Assembly: GCF_040954835.1 (NCBI RefSeq)
Contig: NC_090697.1
Coordinates: forward strand, 7,638,501-7,702,500
Origin: Lepisosteus oculatus
Lineage: Eukaryota > Chordata > Actinopteri > Semionotiformes > Lepisosteidae
Direction: 5' to 3'
DNA length: 64,000 nucleotides
Shown here: piece after piece, positions 24,501 to 36,033 of the stretch
Layout of the letters: each line of letters opens with the position of its first letter
How positions within the stretch are numbered: position 1 is the stretch's first letter
The notes under the pieces: model-generated
Database searches by the model: none
Told to the model about the DNA's origin: nothing
The model's input: the letters and a program-made list of their open reading frames with translations, nothing else
Position numbers and translations under genes: made by a program

Positions 24501-27500
24501 TTCTGATCATTTCAGGAACCCGTTAAAAGTGACTTAAAGCTGACCAAATTTGCTGCCTCACCTTTCAGCTCCTGATCAATCAGCAGCAACAATAGTGCCC
24601 ACATACCAGGAAACAGTCATATGTTTCATTTATTTTCAACGCAGCTGTCTTTGGAAATTTGGAAATGGACTTGTATAAACACTTGCACTCTGATGTTGTT
24701 TTTTAACGCTCCAATGTAAACTGTACATCAACATGTGTATTATTAATTGCAAATCCTCTTAGCTGAGTAGGACATAGTATTTTAATTACTAGGAGCTAAC
24801 TATCTTAAAGCCTTAATTATGACTTAAAAGCTTTTTAAATGACTGCAGGCTAGGAAAAAAACAAATGATATCCTTCTAGAAAGTCGATGTGTTGTTTTAT
24901 TCATAACGAAGAAGTGGATTTTCAGTCTAGTCATCTTTAAAGCATACATCTGAGGGAAACTACATTTTCTCTGGCAAAAGAAAGTGGTGTGTTGCCATGG
25001 TGATCTCCATTTCTGAACAGTTCTTGGCTGCTGAATTGAAAAATGAGAAAATTGTAACACAGGTTTCATTTGAACTATGGCAAGAATTTGTCTGTAAATC
25101 CCGTTTTACTGCACAAACAGATAAGCATTAAAATTACACCTAGTCAGAATTTGTAAACATCATATTATTGTTTGCTGTCAGTCATGTAATGTCTGTATGC
25201 TGTATAGATACTGCTGTACAGAGAATTTCATTGCAATAATGGTCATCATTAATATGTATTTTATTTTCTTAATTTGGAACCTAATTTGGGCAGCACAGAG
25301 GTGCAGTGGTTAGCACTGTTGCCTCTCAGTGCTGGGGCACTGGGTTCAATTCCTGGGGTGCTGTCTGTGTGGAGTTTGTTTGTTCTCCCCATGTTTGCAT
25401 GTGTTTCCACCAGGTGCTCTGGCTTCTTCCCACAGTCCAGACTTACTGGTAGGTTAACTGGCTTCTAGGAAAATTGACCCTGGTATGAGTGTGGGTGTTG
25501 CAATGGACTGGCGTCCCGTCCAGGGTGTATCCTGCCCTGCGCCTGTTAATTGCCGCGATAAACTGTGTCTCAACTGGATTGGGAAAAAGGTTAGAAAATG
25601 GAAGGATGGGAACCTGCTTATTTTTCTGCTGGGCCGGTTACCTTTTTCTGTGTGAATATAGCGGTGTCTCAGATTTTAATATGGGACTTTTAATAACAGA
25701 AGATGAAATGCTTAATTAAAATAATCTAGTCTCAAATGTGCCAAGCCAAAGTGCTTTCATTAGACCCCAATCAACAAATTACTACTCTCTTGCTTTCAAG
25801 ACCATCTTCAGAGTCAACTAGAAAAATAAGCTTTGCTGGGACTGAGGTTTTTATGGCCAACTATAAGCAGAAACAATGTTTTGAAAGTGCATTTTTAAAA
25901 TAGAAACCAGAGAGCCTGAAAACAATGGATTCCAGTAAGGAAGGAAGTTGTTAAACTGTAGGCTTATCTCAGAAGGCAAAAGTTATTCAAGGTGCTTCTA
26001 GTCTCACAGGGTTTTTCTGATGCTCTGTGCCCAAGGCAAGAAAGCCGTAGCTGTATTTCTGGCACAAGCCTAGAAAATAAACCCGCCATGAGTACAGCAG
26101 TCTGAAAGTACATTCTGTGTTTAGATGTTGCCAGGACAAAATGAACATCATCCTTGTCCATTGTATGTAGAATTCTTTTCATCATCCCTAAATCAAAATG
26201 CTGAGGTAAAACCTATGATGAGTCAACATATATGGAATTTCTCTGGGGCTATAACAGCAGATGGCTCAGAGCCAAAAGGTCTGAGACATGAGTTGAGTGC
26301 TCCCAGCACACAGAGCACAAGGTTATCTTTTTTTATTTGCATAGAAACAAGGAATGGTCGATTTGGTTTTCTTAGCATTGAATTGATTGAATAATTTCTA
26401 CACCCAGATCCATTTCTGTTCTTACAGTAATGTGATACAGTGTTCTTTTAATGAGCTTTATCCTCATCTACTTGAAGATGAATTCTCTTTTAACATCTGC
26501 TGTTTGTTATTATTTGGTAATATGCTGAATATTAACTTATAAGTGAATGTGTTACTCACACAGGAAATAAAATGCCCGAAACACCAGTTCCGTTCTTTCA
26601 CGATCTCTACAAGCATTCTCTATTCTCGATATGATAAATTGTGGTCTAAATATTATTAGGCATAAGAAGTTCAGTTGAAATCTGAAAACCGCATTAAATT
26701 ATGTTTTACATTGTTGTTTGTAACTGCGTCTCAGGGTCTGTGTTTCTGTGGTGTGTTTCTCCTCCTGGTTTATTTTTCTTGTACACTTCTTTAGTTCGGA
26801 TGTTTTACCGTATAAGAAGGAGTGGAATGTCTTCCTCAAAGTGTTAGCGGTCCTTGTGACTGACACTTCTGTATAGCCAGCAGCCATATCACTCTGCAAC
26901 TCACAACTGGCAACCCCACTGAAGCTAGGCAGGTGTGGTCAGTATCTGGATAGGAGATCTCCTGGGAAAAACTTAAGTTAGCTGCTGGAAGAGGTGTTAC
27001 TGGGGCCAGTAGGGTGCGCTCACCCAGCAATCTGTGTGGGTCCTAATGCCCCAGTGTAGTGATGGGGACGCTATACTGTAAATAAGGTGTCATCTTTTAG
27101 AGGAGACATAAAACTGAGGTCCTGACTCTCTGTGGTACTTAAAAAAACCCGGAGCGTTTCTCGAAAAGAGTAGGGGTGTTTATCCCAATGTCCTGGCCAA
27201 ATTTCCCATTGGCCCTTACCAGTTATGGCCTCCTAATAATCCCCATCACTGAACTGGCTTCATCACTCTGTTCTCCTCCCCACTGATAGCTGATGTTTGG
27301 CTAGTGTACTGGCGCACTATGGCTGCCATTGCATCATCCAGGTGGGGCTGCACACTGGTGGTGGTGGAGGAGAGTCCCCATTACCTGTAAAGCGTAATGA
27401 GTGGAGAGTGGAGAGTCCAGAAAAGCCCTATATAAGTGTAAGCAATTATTATTCTTATTACTTGCCATCATTTATTGTAGGAAACCTTGACATCCTTAAT

Positions 27501-30500
27501 AAGCTGCACAGGTTAAGCCTTGCCTCTCTTTTGTTTGAAAGAAATACAGTGAGCCACACAGCTGCAGTGTGTCAGCCAGTTACAGGGATAGGTATTGTGT
27601 ATGTTTTTTAAAGCCTCCAAGAACCAAACCAAATAGGCATGGTAACATTAATCAGCAGAACTCAAAACACATTCACAGTAACAACATTACATGTCATCAA
27701 ACTCAAATCACTGTGTATGTGCTGTACGTATGCAAAGGCCTACAGCTTGTTTTTCCTCTGATGCACTAAGAACTGTATTGTACGCTTTGTTGCTTTACAA
27801 AGCTTAATAAAAAATGTACTGCACTTCAGTATTTTATTCCTTTGATATTATAGTGCTTACTGTATGTCCTACTGGCCCAGCTATAGTTTAATCTACAAAA
27901 TTAGGTTGCAGAACATGTACCTAGATTTCATAACCAGAAGGCAACCAGTTAGTTTCATTTTCATTTTTAGCTTGTACTGTTGCGAAAGATGTTTTGCATC
28001 ATTATTCAGAAGCTGTCGTTTCTTTTTTTTTCACAACCTGTTTTTAAAATTATGACCAGAAACGATATAAAAAAAAATCAAGAAAGCAACAAGAGGGATG
28101 GGATTTATGATTGCTGCTAGAAGCACACTTTGTCATCCTAACCTTATTACTGGACTAGTTTTCCTTGTGGGGTTGCTATATATAGGAGTTTCTTCACAGC
28201 TGAAAAGAAACTTTACAAGGTCAAATCTAACCTGTTTCCTGTAGCCTTCCTGATAGTGTTTAATGGCCTGTAAATTCCCTTTTTTTTTGCTTTTTCGTAA
28301 AAACAGCAAATCACCTTTTATTTAATCGCGATGTGTGTAGCGGGGCATCGTAGGGGGGACAAACTTTGCGGAAAGATAGCAACTCAGACAGCTGAATTAT
28401 GTAGAATATAGTACCCACAATGTAAAAGCATTTTTACAAACCATGTGGTAATTTCCTTTGAATCTATAAGCTTTCAAAATATTATTGTTTCACCTTGTTG
28501 GCTTGGATTTTGCCTGAGTAGGGAATAGCACATAAAAAGACTGAGTAATATCTTTCAGAAATCGTGGATGAGGTACTGTAATGTAAAGATATGGACTTGT
28601 TTTGTTTGTGCAGAAATAGGAGGAATAGAAGGTGTTTTGAGCATTGAAAGACTCCTGTCACTCTATGTAGAAATTTAAAGTTTATACTGTAGATGCTGGA
28701 TATTGATTCAACGTTTTGGCACATTTTGAATTAATCGATCATTCACGATTGACCATGAATACAGTACATGAGACACTCAGGTTTCTTTGACTTTTGCATA
28801 CAGTAAGTACTAAGTCAAAGCACTAAGTGAAACAGCCAGGAAGATGATTTGTAGTTTGTGGGTTTGTTTTCAATATGACGATAATCCTGAAAACCTATCC
28901 AGACAAAACCTAACTTATTTCTGTCAGAAAAAGGAATTGCAGGTTTTGTGGTATGTAGAATTGCAGACATTAGTGCTGGCAATGAGCCCATTCACCAGGA
29001 TATATTAACTCCACTTTCTAGGATGAACGAGTATTCAAGAAACTTGGACTCTTTGGTAACTAAGTCTAGCACAAGGACTTCCAGTATGATGCATTACAGA
29101 TGAGACTGTAAACTAGAGCTGAAAGTCTTCTATTCCAGTGATGTTAGGCTATGTAATGCCTTTTAAAAAGACATCTGAGAATCTGGTTTATTGGAATCCT
29201 TTATATCTCACCTAAAATTCACATTTAAACTTTTCAAAGACTTGGGTTTACTCTTTGTATTTTTTTCCCTATTTTTTCTGCTTTGGTTTTATGCAATTCT
29301 TTGAAGGCTAAAGGCTCCCAATGAAAAGTGCTTTATCAAATAATAATTCTTGATACCCTTAACACACAGAAAATATCCATTTCATTTTGATCCATTTTTT
29401 ATTTTCAATGATGCTTTTTCTGATTTCTGGTTGTGAGGTTTTGTGTTTTTGGTTGAGTATGCAGCATCTTCTGTTGTGTTCACTTTATATTCCACTTGCA
29501 CAGTTAAAGAACACAAATAAAAGAGCTGTGATTTATTTGGCTGTGTGCAGGCTTTGAGCATTATCTGTATGAGCTTCATGGAGTCATGGTCACAGAGATT
29601 GAAGGTTGTCTGCACACTGTCACACTGTGTGCCTCGTACAGGCATGGGGGCATTAATCATATAGAAAGCACTGCAGACCTCCATCTAGGTGTAAATTCTG
29701 AAACAAAGGCTGCAGTTGATTTTCACTAATTAGAACCTTTGATCTGGGCTCTGTCCTTGTGAATGGCAAAGCAGCTGAGCTTGTTAACTCCAGGCTTACA
29801 CTGAAAGAATGAAATTTTAACATATTTAGTTGCAGGCAGTGAAGACAGCCCTCGGGGCTTGCTTCTGATAGTGAAAATGGGAGAGGGAGATCTATTACTG
29901 AACCAAAAATGAACTTCTGTTTTTGGTAGCTAATACTTAGTGTGTATTTGTGTTGTATTGGCAGCAAATTCGTGCCTTCTTTATGATCCCTTTTTTGCCT
30001 ATGTCATCCTTCTTGAAATCTGTCATTTTTCTAAATGTATGTAGGATTAGAGAATGTCAGCTGGAAAAAACAGCCTATAGTAAAATGTATTTTTTTAAAT
30101 ATTATGGGCATTGAGGAATACAATGAGATAGAAAAGTAATGCAATGGTACACAGGGTAGTGCTTATTGTCCTTAGCTTTGCACTGAAGATACTGAAGAGG
30201 CTGAACCAAAGTCATCTGCTCTCAAGAGAAATGTCTTATCTACCCAGCTAGGACCCAGATAAAATATATAAATTTATACCTCATTGCCACTCATCTACCT
30301 TACTACTAGACATGTATTTCCCAAGTATTCCCTGTTCATGGTATTCTAATTATGATTCCTAAGAACATAAGAAAGGTTACAAACCAGTTGAGGTCATCCA
30401 GTCTTTCTGACCCATTTTGGCAGGTAGCAGTTCATTGATCCAAGGATTTCATTCAGACGTGTCTGAAATATTGGCTTGAACTGTGTGGCTTGGTGGCTTG

Positions 30501-33500
30501 TTCCAGACTCCCACAACCCTTTGCGTAATGGCAACTGTTTTAAATGCACTTTCACATACTGTAGTTTCCACTCGTGTCCTCTGGATCATGTTTCACGGTT
30601 CTTTTTGAAAAAATCTGCTGGCCTGACTGTATCAGAGACTTTGAGGATTTTGAATATTTGTTCCAGCCCTTTTGTCATCTTCGCTGTTCAAGGCTCAGGA
30701 AGTTCAGTTCTGTCAGCCTGTCAGTGGAGGATGTTCTTTTAAATCCTTGAAGGCATTTGGTTGCTCGTCTCCGGACTGCAATATCTTTTTTTAACGTGGT
30801 GACAAAAAATGTACACGGTATTCTAAATGAGGCACTGTACTGTACAATTTTGACATCACAACCCTTGATTTTAATTCTTCACGTTTCATGGTGTAGCTCA
30901 ACGTTTTGGTTATCTTTTTTATTTCTTCTTCACATAGTCTGGAAGATGTAAGCAATGTATCAACATAAACACCCAAGGTTTTTTTATAAGTAGCGTCATC
31001 TGTCTCATTGTTTCCCATTTTGTATTTAAAGTTTGTTTTTTCACCACCTTCATGCGAATCCTTGTTCTTGTCTATTTGCTGCCATAAACATAGGTAGTGC
31101 TCAATTCTGACAGAAACAACATGGCTGGATAAATAGGCAAATGAAGAACATCCAGGCCCCTTTCAGTCCCTTCTATGTACGATGTTTCCTGGCACAATGA
31201 TTTTAACCCTGCTGATAGCTAAGGACTTGGGTTGTTGTACAGTACTGTATATCCTGGCGATGACGCACGCTGGTTGCAGTTTGACAACGGCAGTTTGGGA
31301 AGAGAATGCTTTCTTCCGAGATGTGTTGTTGTTCTTAAAACCTGTTTTTCACAAGCTGTCTCTCACCTTTACCTCACGCACAAGTTCTTTGACTGTCATT
31401 CCGAGTCCCCTGTTACATCTCTCAGGGCTATTCTGGACTGTTCTTGTAGCTACACTTCATTGATCATGCGGGACAGAGGCAGGCAACTTTGACGATTTAA
31501 AAATCAGGGAGGCAATTAATATCTTGGCCAAACCAGTGGCAACATAAGGCACCATTATCCATGGCCAGTAAGAAAGAGGCCAAAACTAGGTTACCCAGCT
31601 TCATTTACACAGATCGTAAAGAAACAAGTCTCACCTAGGTATGATTTTTGCTTTTTAAGTTGGTCTTTCCTATTATTGTAATGATCTTACATGATGATTA
31701 ACTGGGCTGTCACTGCTACACCAGTGGTACAGTTTCCCAGTGGGGTAAATGCCGATCTCCTTCTCCTGCACAGGATCTGTTCTCATACGCAGATCTGCCC
31801 CCCTGTGAATTCGCTGACATGTTATATTAAATAGGGTGGCCTGTGACAATATGCAGATTCGTTTTATCTGTCGTGCTGTTTTCTTTTGTACCAGTTCTAG
31901 ACAGGTGTTGATACATTGCTAGTTTCTTATTTGTAAAAAAAAAGACAAAATAAGGAAACGAGGAGTGTCTGGGGTCACCTTCACTTCTAAACTGATGTGT
32001 AGGTGAAATTTCGATGCAGCAGTTTGAGTCGCACCGTCTTGCAGCTGTTTTCATTGTATGCAGTAAATAAAATGATGGCGCCATCTTGTGGCAGCACTAA
32101 ATATTGCTAGCGATCTCTTGAAATATTTCTCATAACTGCTCTCAGCTTGGAAGTACGTGCTAAATAGCGGTGCAACATGTAGATCATATTAGATCATCAG
32201 TATATCAACTATTCTAATATACGTATGTGAAGATAATAAATATCTATATTCTTGTTCTATCACCTAAATTACAGTCAGAATCAGAACACCATATTTCAGG
32301 AATGCATCGTATGCAAATTCCAATAGAATAAAATGTTGTTTTACAGTATTAAAAATAACAGGAGAAAACTGAAATTTACAGTAATTTCATGTCAGGATGG
32401 AAAGAGTATTTATAATATTCACGTATACATCTAGAACTGATATTTTAAATCACCTCTTGCTGTTCAACCCCCTTTATAAAGAAGCGTAGCTATCCATCTC
32501 CATCCTCTAGGGTAAATTGTAGTTGCAACAACGTTCACTTTAGTTTTCAGTGTGAAAGAGAAAAGGACGTGAACTCGCCTATATCTGGGCTCACATTGGT
32601 TCCCTCTCCAATTCTGCCAGTGCCAGTTGGGAATCTCACCCCAACGAGCTTCATGCACCACATCTCGTAATACTGCCCGGAATAAAGCTTTTACTGCATG
32701 AATCACTTAAGTGTCCCTAGATCAGGAGTGTCCAAATCTCTTATAGAAGGGCCTAATATCTGCCTTTTATTGTTCCAATCTGAGTACTCAATTAACATCA
32801 GACATACAGTATATAAAATGTTACTTAATGTCCTTTATAGCTGATGACTCAAAACAGTCACTTCATACATTTCCTCAGTCAGGCATATACAGAAGGTTAC
32901 GTAAGGTCTTTTACAGTGTGTTCCTCAAAGAGATCACTACCTTAAAGCTACAGCTGCTGTATTTATCAAACACCTCAGAACCAAGCTCTAAGTATTACAC
33001 TTATGCAGTTCATTAAGTAATTGGACCCAAAATATAACAGAAAGATCAGGTTAGAACAAAAAAAAAAAAACAGATGGTACTAGGATGGTCCAGGAACTGA
33101 GTCTGGCTTTCCTGGCCCAGACCTCACAGTTTTATTACAAAACATACGTCTGAAAACAAATCCAACATTCTGAACCCTTACAGCAAGCGTGTACACCGTG
33201 ACATACCTGTAAAGTGGGAATCATTAAACAATCTTTGTTTTACTTTTTGCTTTGAGAACAGAGAACACATTTTTAAACCTGTCCATCTCCGAGCGAAGTA
33301 GGCGATTTCAGCCGAAAAAAATTGGCTTCCCTTAACTCGTCTGCCTTTCTTCCAACCTTACAGGTCAAGCTTCCTTTCCCTGTCGATCAAATCACAGATC
33401 TTCCCAGGAACGACTTCCAGATGATGATAAAAATGCACAAACTAACCTCAGAGCAGCTGGAGTTCATCCACGACGTCCGGCGGAGGAGTAAGAACCGAAT

Positions 33501-36033
33501 AGCCGCGCAGCGCTGTCGGAAGAGGAAACTGGACTGCATTCAGAACCTGGAGTGTGAGATTCGCAAGCTGGTACGTGCCCTCCAGACCTGCCCTGACCAC
33601 GCTTGTCAGTGCACAGGACCGAGCAAAGCAGGGTGCTGGAGAGGGGCTTGAGCAGTGCCAAGCCGAAGTAATGACGCGGGAAGAGATACACTGGTCTCGT
33701 TGCCTGTTCGTACGGGTTAAATAAATGTCACGTACAGTTGATTCAAATGGGGGTTGTTTAATGCGCTTACTGGAACACAGTCTCTCAAACCCTGCCCCTC
33801 ACCTCTGACCCCCCTGTCAGCAACAGCAGGTCAACCTTTAAATTGAACGAGCGCTCATTTTAAGGTTACACAGAAATAGTGAGATCTTATTTAAACCAAA
33901 GACGTCACTCTGTGTGCTCTCAGGATGTAATTTTGTTTTTATTAGTTTCGGGGTTATTGTTATATATTTACAGTTGTTTTATGTTTAGTTTAGACTAGAT
34001 AAAGTAAAAATGGATGTATAAATTAATGTTTACTTTCTATTCTAAAGCTAGACTGTCTCTTGCTAGTTTTTGTTGTCATTTAACTTGAACTCATAAGTTT
34101 CTTCAGACTATTAGGATATTTGCTCTGGATCTTGGACTGAATGACCCTGTCTCAGTACAAAAATGAGGGATTTCTATGTATAATATTTTGAGCAGTGTGC
34201 TTTAGTAATGAACCACTTTGCTATAGTTTAGATATTTATCTGGAAGATCCCTGGTTTTCTTGGTGGTATAGTGAAGTGTCACATTGCCTGTTAACTGACA
34301 GGGAGAGCCGTCATTGTCTTGATGTTTCTACAGTCTGCAGTGGGAAACTCGTTGACCATCTCTCTGCAATCTGCTCCTGAGCAAGTTGCTGAAGTGCAGC
34401 CTTTGGAAATCATCCTTTGCCCCCTGCACTGCAGATGGTTGTATTGATGGAGTGAGCAGGGATTAGATGCTAGTTCTTGCCGGTTCTAGCTGTTCTGGAG
34501 AAAAAGCGTTATGTAGGTCAACCAAACCGCGTTCTAACTACGGCATGTGTAACCAGAGTGGCATTCTGAGAGCTGCCCATCTCCCCCACAGCACACGCCC
34601 ACAGATTTCCTTCCACAGCATCAGCGGAGGCAGCTTTGCGTGGGGACGCAGGATGTTTCCATGACAGGACAGAAGCCTGTGTCTTTTTTCAGCCTTTGAT
34701 ATTTAGCTTCATTGACAAGCCGTCCACGCCATATAGGAGCGAACAAAATGTCGAGAGTCTTTACAATAAAGCCAAATGAACGTCAATGCGATTTCAAATG
34801 GTTTTGTTGCTGTTGTTGTGTCACAGTTTTAAGTGTAGATAACCACAGGTTTAAAGCCACAAGAAACTCAATCTAGTTTTCATCAGATGCCTGCAAGTGC
34901 ATCTGTTGCATTGTTTGGGAATGAATGCACATTCACAGGACGAGAGGCTGTCGCAGATGCCAGCGAATCTCGACTTGATAGCACAGCCATGCACAACTTT
35001 AATTTTGTATGTTGGCCTTAGATTAAAAAACCACATCCAGCACTCCGACAAGAAGAGGTCCTGAATTCTCCCCTTGTTTCCTTGCCATTTGAATGTTTTC
35101 AGTGAAGCTCTCCCTCGAGAATACCTGTCTGAGTATTAGAGAGAGCAGATAAGGTCACTTTATTAGCCATGTACCATTTCTTGCATTAGGAATTTGTCTT
35201 TTCGCATGCCCCAACTTACTCTCCTTGAGAGGCACAGGCACACAGATGGGGAGAGAGAAGCTTGGGGTCAGAGCACAAGGTCAGCCATTTTTGGAGCGCC
35301 CCTGGAGCAGTTGGGGTTAAGGGCCTTGTTCAGGGGCTCAACAGAGTAGGATTCCTCTGCTGGCGGTGGGATTTGAACCGGCAACTTTCCAGCCACAGGC
35401 GCAGATCCTTAGCCACAGAGCCACCGCTCCGCCCAGAAAGCTCTACTTAATGTGAAGTAGGGCATAATGGTCTTACGTATTCCAAGCTACAGCTGCTTTA
35501 AACTTGCCGCTCTGTGTTCTTGCTAGGTATGTGAAAAGGAGAAACTGCTGACGGAGAGGAACCAGCTGAAGGCCTGCATGGGGGAGCTGTGGGAGAACTT
35601 CTCCTGCCTGTCCCAGGAGGTGTGCAGGGATGTGCAGCTCAGCCCCGAGCAGGTTCAGTCTCTGCACAGGTACTGTCCAGTCCTCAGGCCTGTGGATCAA
35701 ACTGCCCCCGCCCCCGCCAACACCAGCATCAACCTCACTTCCTCCAGCTCTGCAGCAGCTGGGGCGGAACAAAACTTCGCCAAGTCGCCGTGTGCCGGGG
35801 ACAGCATGCAGTGCTGCGCTGACCCCAGCCCCGTTCAGATGGGCGCTCAGTGGCTGCCAGGCAACGGAGCCGAAAGTCTAGGGGGAATCACGATAGGAGA
35901 GCATGACCCCAGCACTTTCCTTGACATGGGGTCATCGTTTGAACAGTGTAACCAGACAGTCACGGTGGACTTTTGCCAGGAAATGACTGATAAATGTACA
36001 ACTGACGAACAGCCCAGGAAAGACTGTACCTAG
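12296..36033 (+). CDS. BACH2: BACH2, BTB-bZIP transcription regulator (four coding exons)
   Basis: The coding exons 12296-12538, 22516-24051, 33364-33570 and 35527-36033 join in phase 0 to give 830 aa, against 841 aa in human. Seen: an N-terminal BTB/POZ domain (about residues 20-125, split by intron 1 after residue 81), a long Ser-rich middle with Cys-Pro motifs (C357, C481, C488, C712), and a CNC-type bZIP (about 610-700) with basic region [17 protein letters not shown]. The C-terminus [18 protein letters not shown] corresponds to the family's nuclear-export tail. Known for the family: BACH2 dimerises with small MAF proteins on MARE sites, represses transcription in B and T cells and in oxidative stress, and is released by haem binding at CP motifs. 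The start is the ATG at 12296, giving [17 protein letters not shown] as in other BACH2 proteins. A GTG nine bases upstream in the same frame is not the start. Distinction from BACH1 is clear from the bZIP and tail. Confidence 0.97.
14186..15136 (+). mobile_element. Tc1-like transposon, 3' half, decayed
   Basis: The sequence from about 14195 matches the catalytic part of Tc1 transposases: accatccctactgtcaagca, ggtggtggcagcattatg and tggggctgcttctc encode a [23 protein letters not shown] block. Later similarity continues through ggacttgaat-type codons and, after an inserted SINE, gcagatttggcagagacttg. The right end ttttgcaaggcactgc at about 15120 is the terminal repeat. Stops and a frameshift after GTGKLVKTE show it is inactive, and the 5' half is missing. 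Confidence 0.75.
14523..14784 (-). repeat. tRNA-derived SINE nested in Tc1 remnant
   Basis: This is a reverse-strand copy of the same SINE as at 50541 and 35154. The tRNA-like head lies at the right end (gatatgaaccggcaacctt, a one-base-variant B box on the - strand). The body blocks gaagcttggggtcagagcgc and gtaggattcctctgcc are shared by all copies. It splits the transposase-like sequence of the surrounding Tc1 remnant, so it inserted later. Confidence 0.75.
18374..18765 (+). repeat. 5S rRNA-derived SINE, near full length
   Basis: The head gccagcagccatatcaccct leads into the 5S-like core (gctcagcagg to tggatgggagacc), then into a body shared with the copy at 26876: ggggccagcagggggcgctc, ccccagtatagtgagg, tgtcctggccaaatttcc and ggcctcctaataatccccat. 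It ends in an ATT-rich tail with tattattattatt. The conserved 5S internal promoter suggests RNA polymerase III transcription when it was active. Confidence 0.8.
19067..19092. repeat. Perfect short palindrome
   Basis: Two 12-bp arms, caattataagag and ctcttataattg, are exact reverse complements separated by gt. No known element boundary was recognised around it. Confidence 0.7.
22516..24051 (+). CDS. BACH2: BACH2 coding exon 2 (rest of BTB and Ser-rich middle)
   Basis: The acceptor tttctttgcag is followed by gtc act gcc, giving [20 protein letters not shown] directly after exon 1's SLPEE. The exon is 1,536 nt (512 codons, phase 0) and ends ...QERGPE at gag|gtaaag. It completes the BTB domain and carries the low-complexity Ser/Pro regulatory region with the paired CP motif [14 protein letters not shown] and the conserved block [19 protein letters not shown]. 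Reading through the donor would add about 42 non-conserved residues to a stop at 24177. Confidence 0.96.
24567..24612 (+). repeat. Intronic partial copy of BACH2 exon 2 sequence
   Basis: The 32 bases at 24581-24612 match exon positions 23049-23080 with only three differences, all transitions. Both are preceded by cagctcc, with an 8-9 base insertion in the intronic copy. It lies 1.5 kb downstream of the exon source and has no open coding context. Confidence 0.55.
25288..25590 (+). repeat. SINE-like dispersed repeat (cagcacagaggtgcagtgg family)
   Basis: This is a second copy of the repeat at 2588: ggtgcagtggttagcactgt at the head, tgttctccccatgtttgcat, ccaggtgctctggcttcttc, then tggactggcgtcccgtccag and ctgcgcctgttaattgccg. 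It is in the same orientation as the copy at 2588 and is non-coding. Confidence 0.7.
26876..27470 (+). repeat. 5S rRNA-derived SINE, longest copy
   Basis: The head agccagcagccatatcactc and the 5S-like core (gctaggcagg, tggataggagatc) are followed by the same body as the 18374 copy. The distal tail is retained here: ctggcgcactatggctgcc, catcatccaggtggggctgc, ttacctgtaaagcg and ccctatataagtgtaagc, ending in an attatt-type run. It is more diverged in the 5S-like boxes than the 18374 copy, so it is probably older. Confidence 0.8.
30362..31060 (-). mobile_element. LINE remnant (CR1/L2-like) with reverse-transcriptase tail
   Basis: On the - strand, positions 31018-30791 encode a fragment with [12 protein letters not shown], then an amphipathic stretch, then [19 protein letters not shown]. 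This matches the C-terminal region after the reverse-transcriptase domain of CR1/L2-type LINEs. The rest, down to the terminal agaacataagaaaggttac at about 30363, is the 3' UTR, shared with the fragment at 3823. The element is 5' truncated and not functional. Confidence 0.7.
33364..33570 (+). CDS. BACH2: BACH2 coding exon 3 (CNC and basic region)
   Basis: The acceptor ccaaccttacag is followed by [20 protein letters not shown]. The exon is 207 nt (69 codons), phase 0, and ends IRKL at ctg|gtacgt. It encodes the CNC homology segment and the DNA-binding basic region ([17 protein letters not shown]) plus the first leucine-zipper heptads ([10 protein letters not shown]). It is the most conserved exon of the gene. 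Reading through the donor gives unrelated codons to a stop at about 33651. Confidence 0.97.
33571..35526 (+). other. BACH2: BACH2 intron 3
   Basis: This 2.0 kb intron is bounded by gtacgt and tgttcttgctag. It contains one reverse-strand tRNA-SINE (35154-35436) close to the downstream acceptor. Nothing else is recognisable. Confidence 0.85.
35154..35436 (-). repeat. tRNA-derived SINE
   Basis: This is a reverse-strand copy with an intact polymerase III B box (ggttcaaatcc on the - strand, 35379-35369) and the tRNA-like head gggcggagcggtggctctg at the right end. The body shares gaagcttggggtcagagc and gtaggattcctctgc with the copies at 14523 and 50541. Its head ends about 90 bp before BACH2 exon 4. 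Confidence 0.8.
35527..36033 (+). CDS. BACH2: BACH2 coding exon 4 (leucine zipper and C-terminal tail)
   Basis: The acceptor ttcttgctag is followed by [20 protein letters not shown], completing the leucine zipper. The Cys-Pro motif RYCPVLRP (C712) follows, then a variable Ser/Ala-rich segment, and the conserved tail [20 protein letters not shown] ending in DCT and a tag stop. The exon encodes 168 residues. The family tail acts as a cytoplasmic-retention and export signal. Confidence 0.96.
   Translation, partial: VCEKEKLLTERNQLKACMGELWENFSCLSQEVCRDVQLSPEQVQSLHRYCPVLRPVDQTAPAPANTSINLTSSSSAAAGAEQNFAKSPCAGDSMQCCADPSPVQMGAQWLPGNGAESLGGITIGEHDPSTFLDMGSSFEQCNQTVTVDFCQEMTDKCTTDEQPRKDCT

Larger units (their letters stand above)
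24052..33363 (+). other. BACH2: BACH2 intron 2
   Basis: This 9.3 kb intron is bounded by gtaaag and caaccttacag. It contains a short copy of exon 2 sequence (24567-24612), a SINE-like repeat (25288), a long 5S-SINE (26876) and a LINE remnant (30362). No additional exon is needed, because the conserved reading frame passes from GPE to VKLPFPVDQ. The remaining sequence is AT-rich and otherwise unassigned. Confidence 0.85.

Noticed and set aside
32464..32706. 80-codon - strand frame rich in Trp and Arg in BACH2 intron 2
   Set aside because: It has no family resemblance that I can name, and its length is within chance for this composition.
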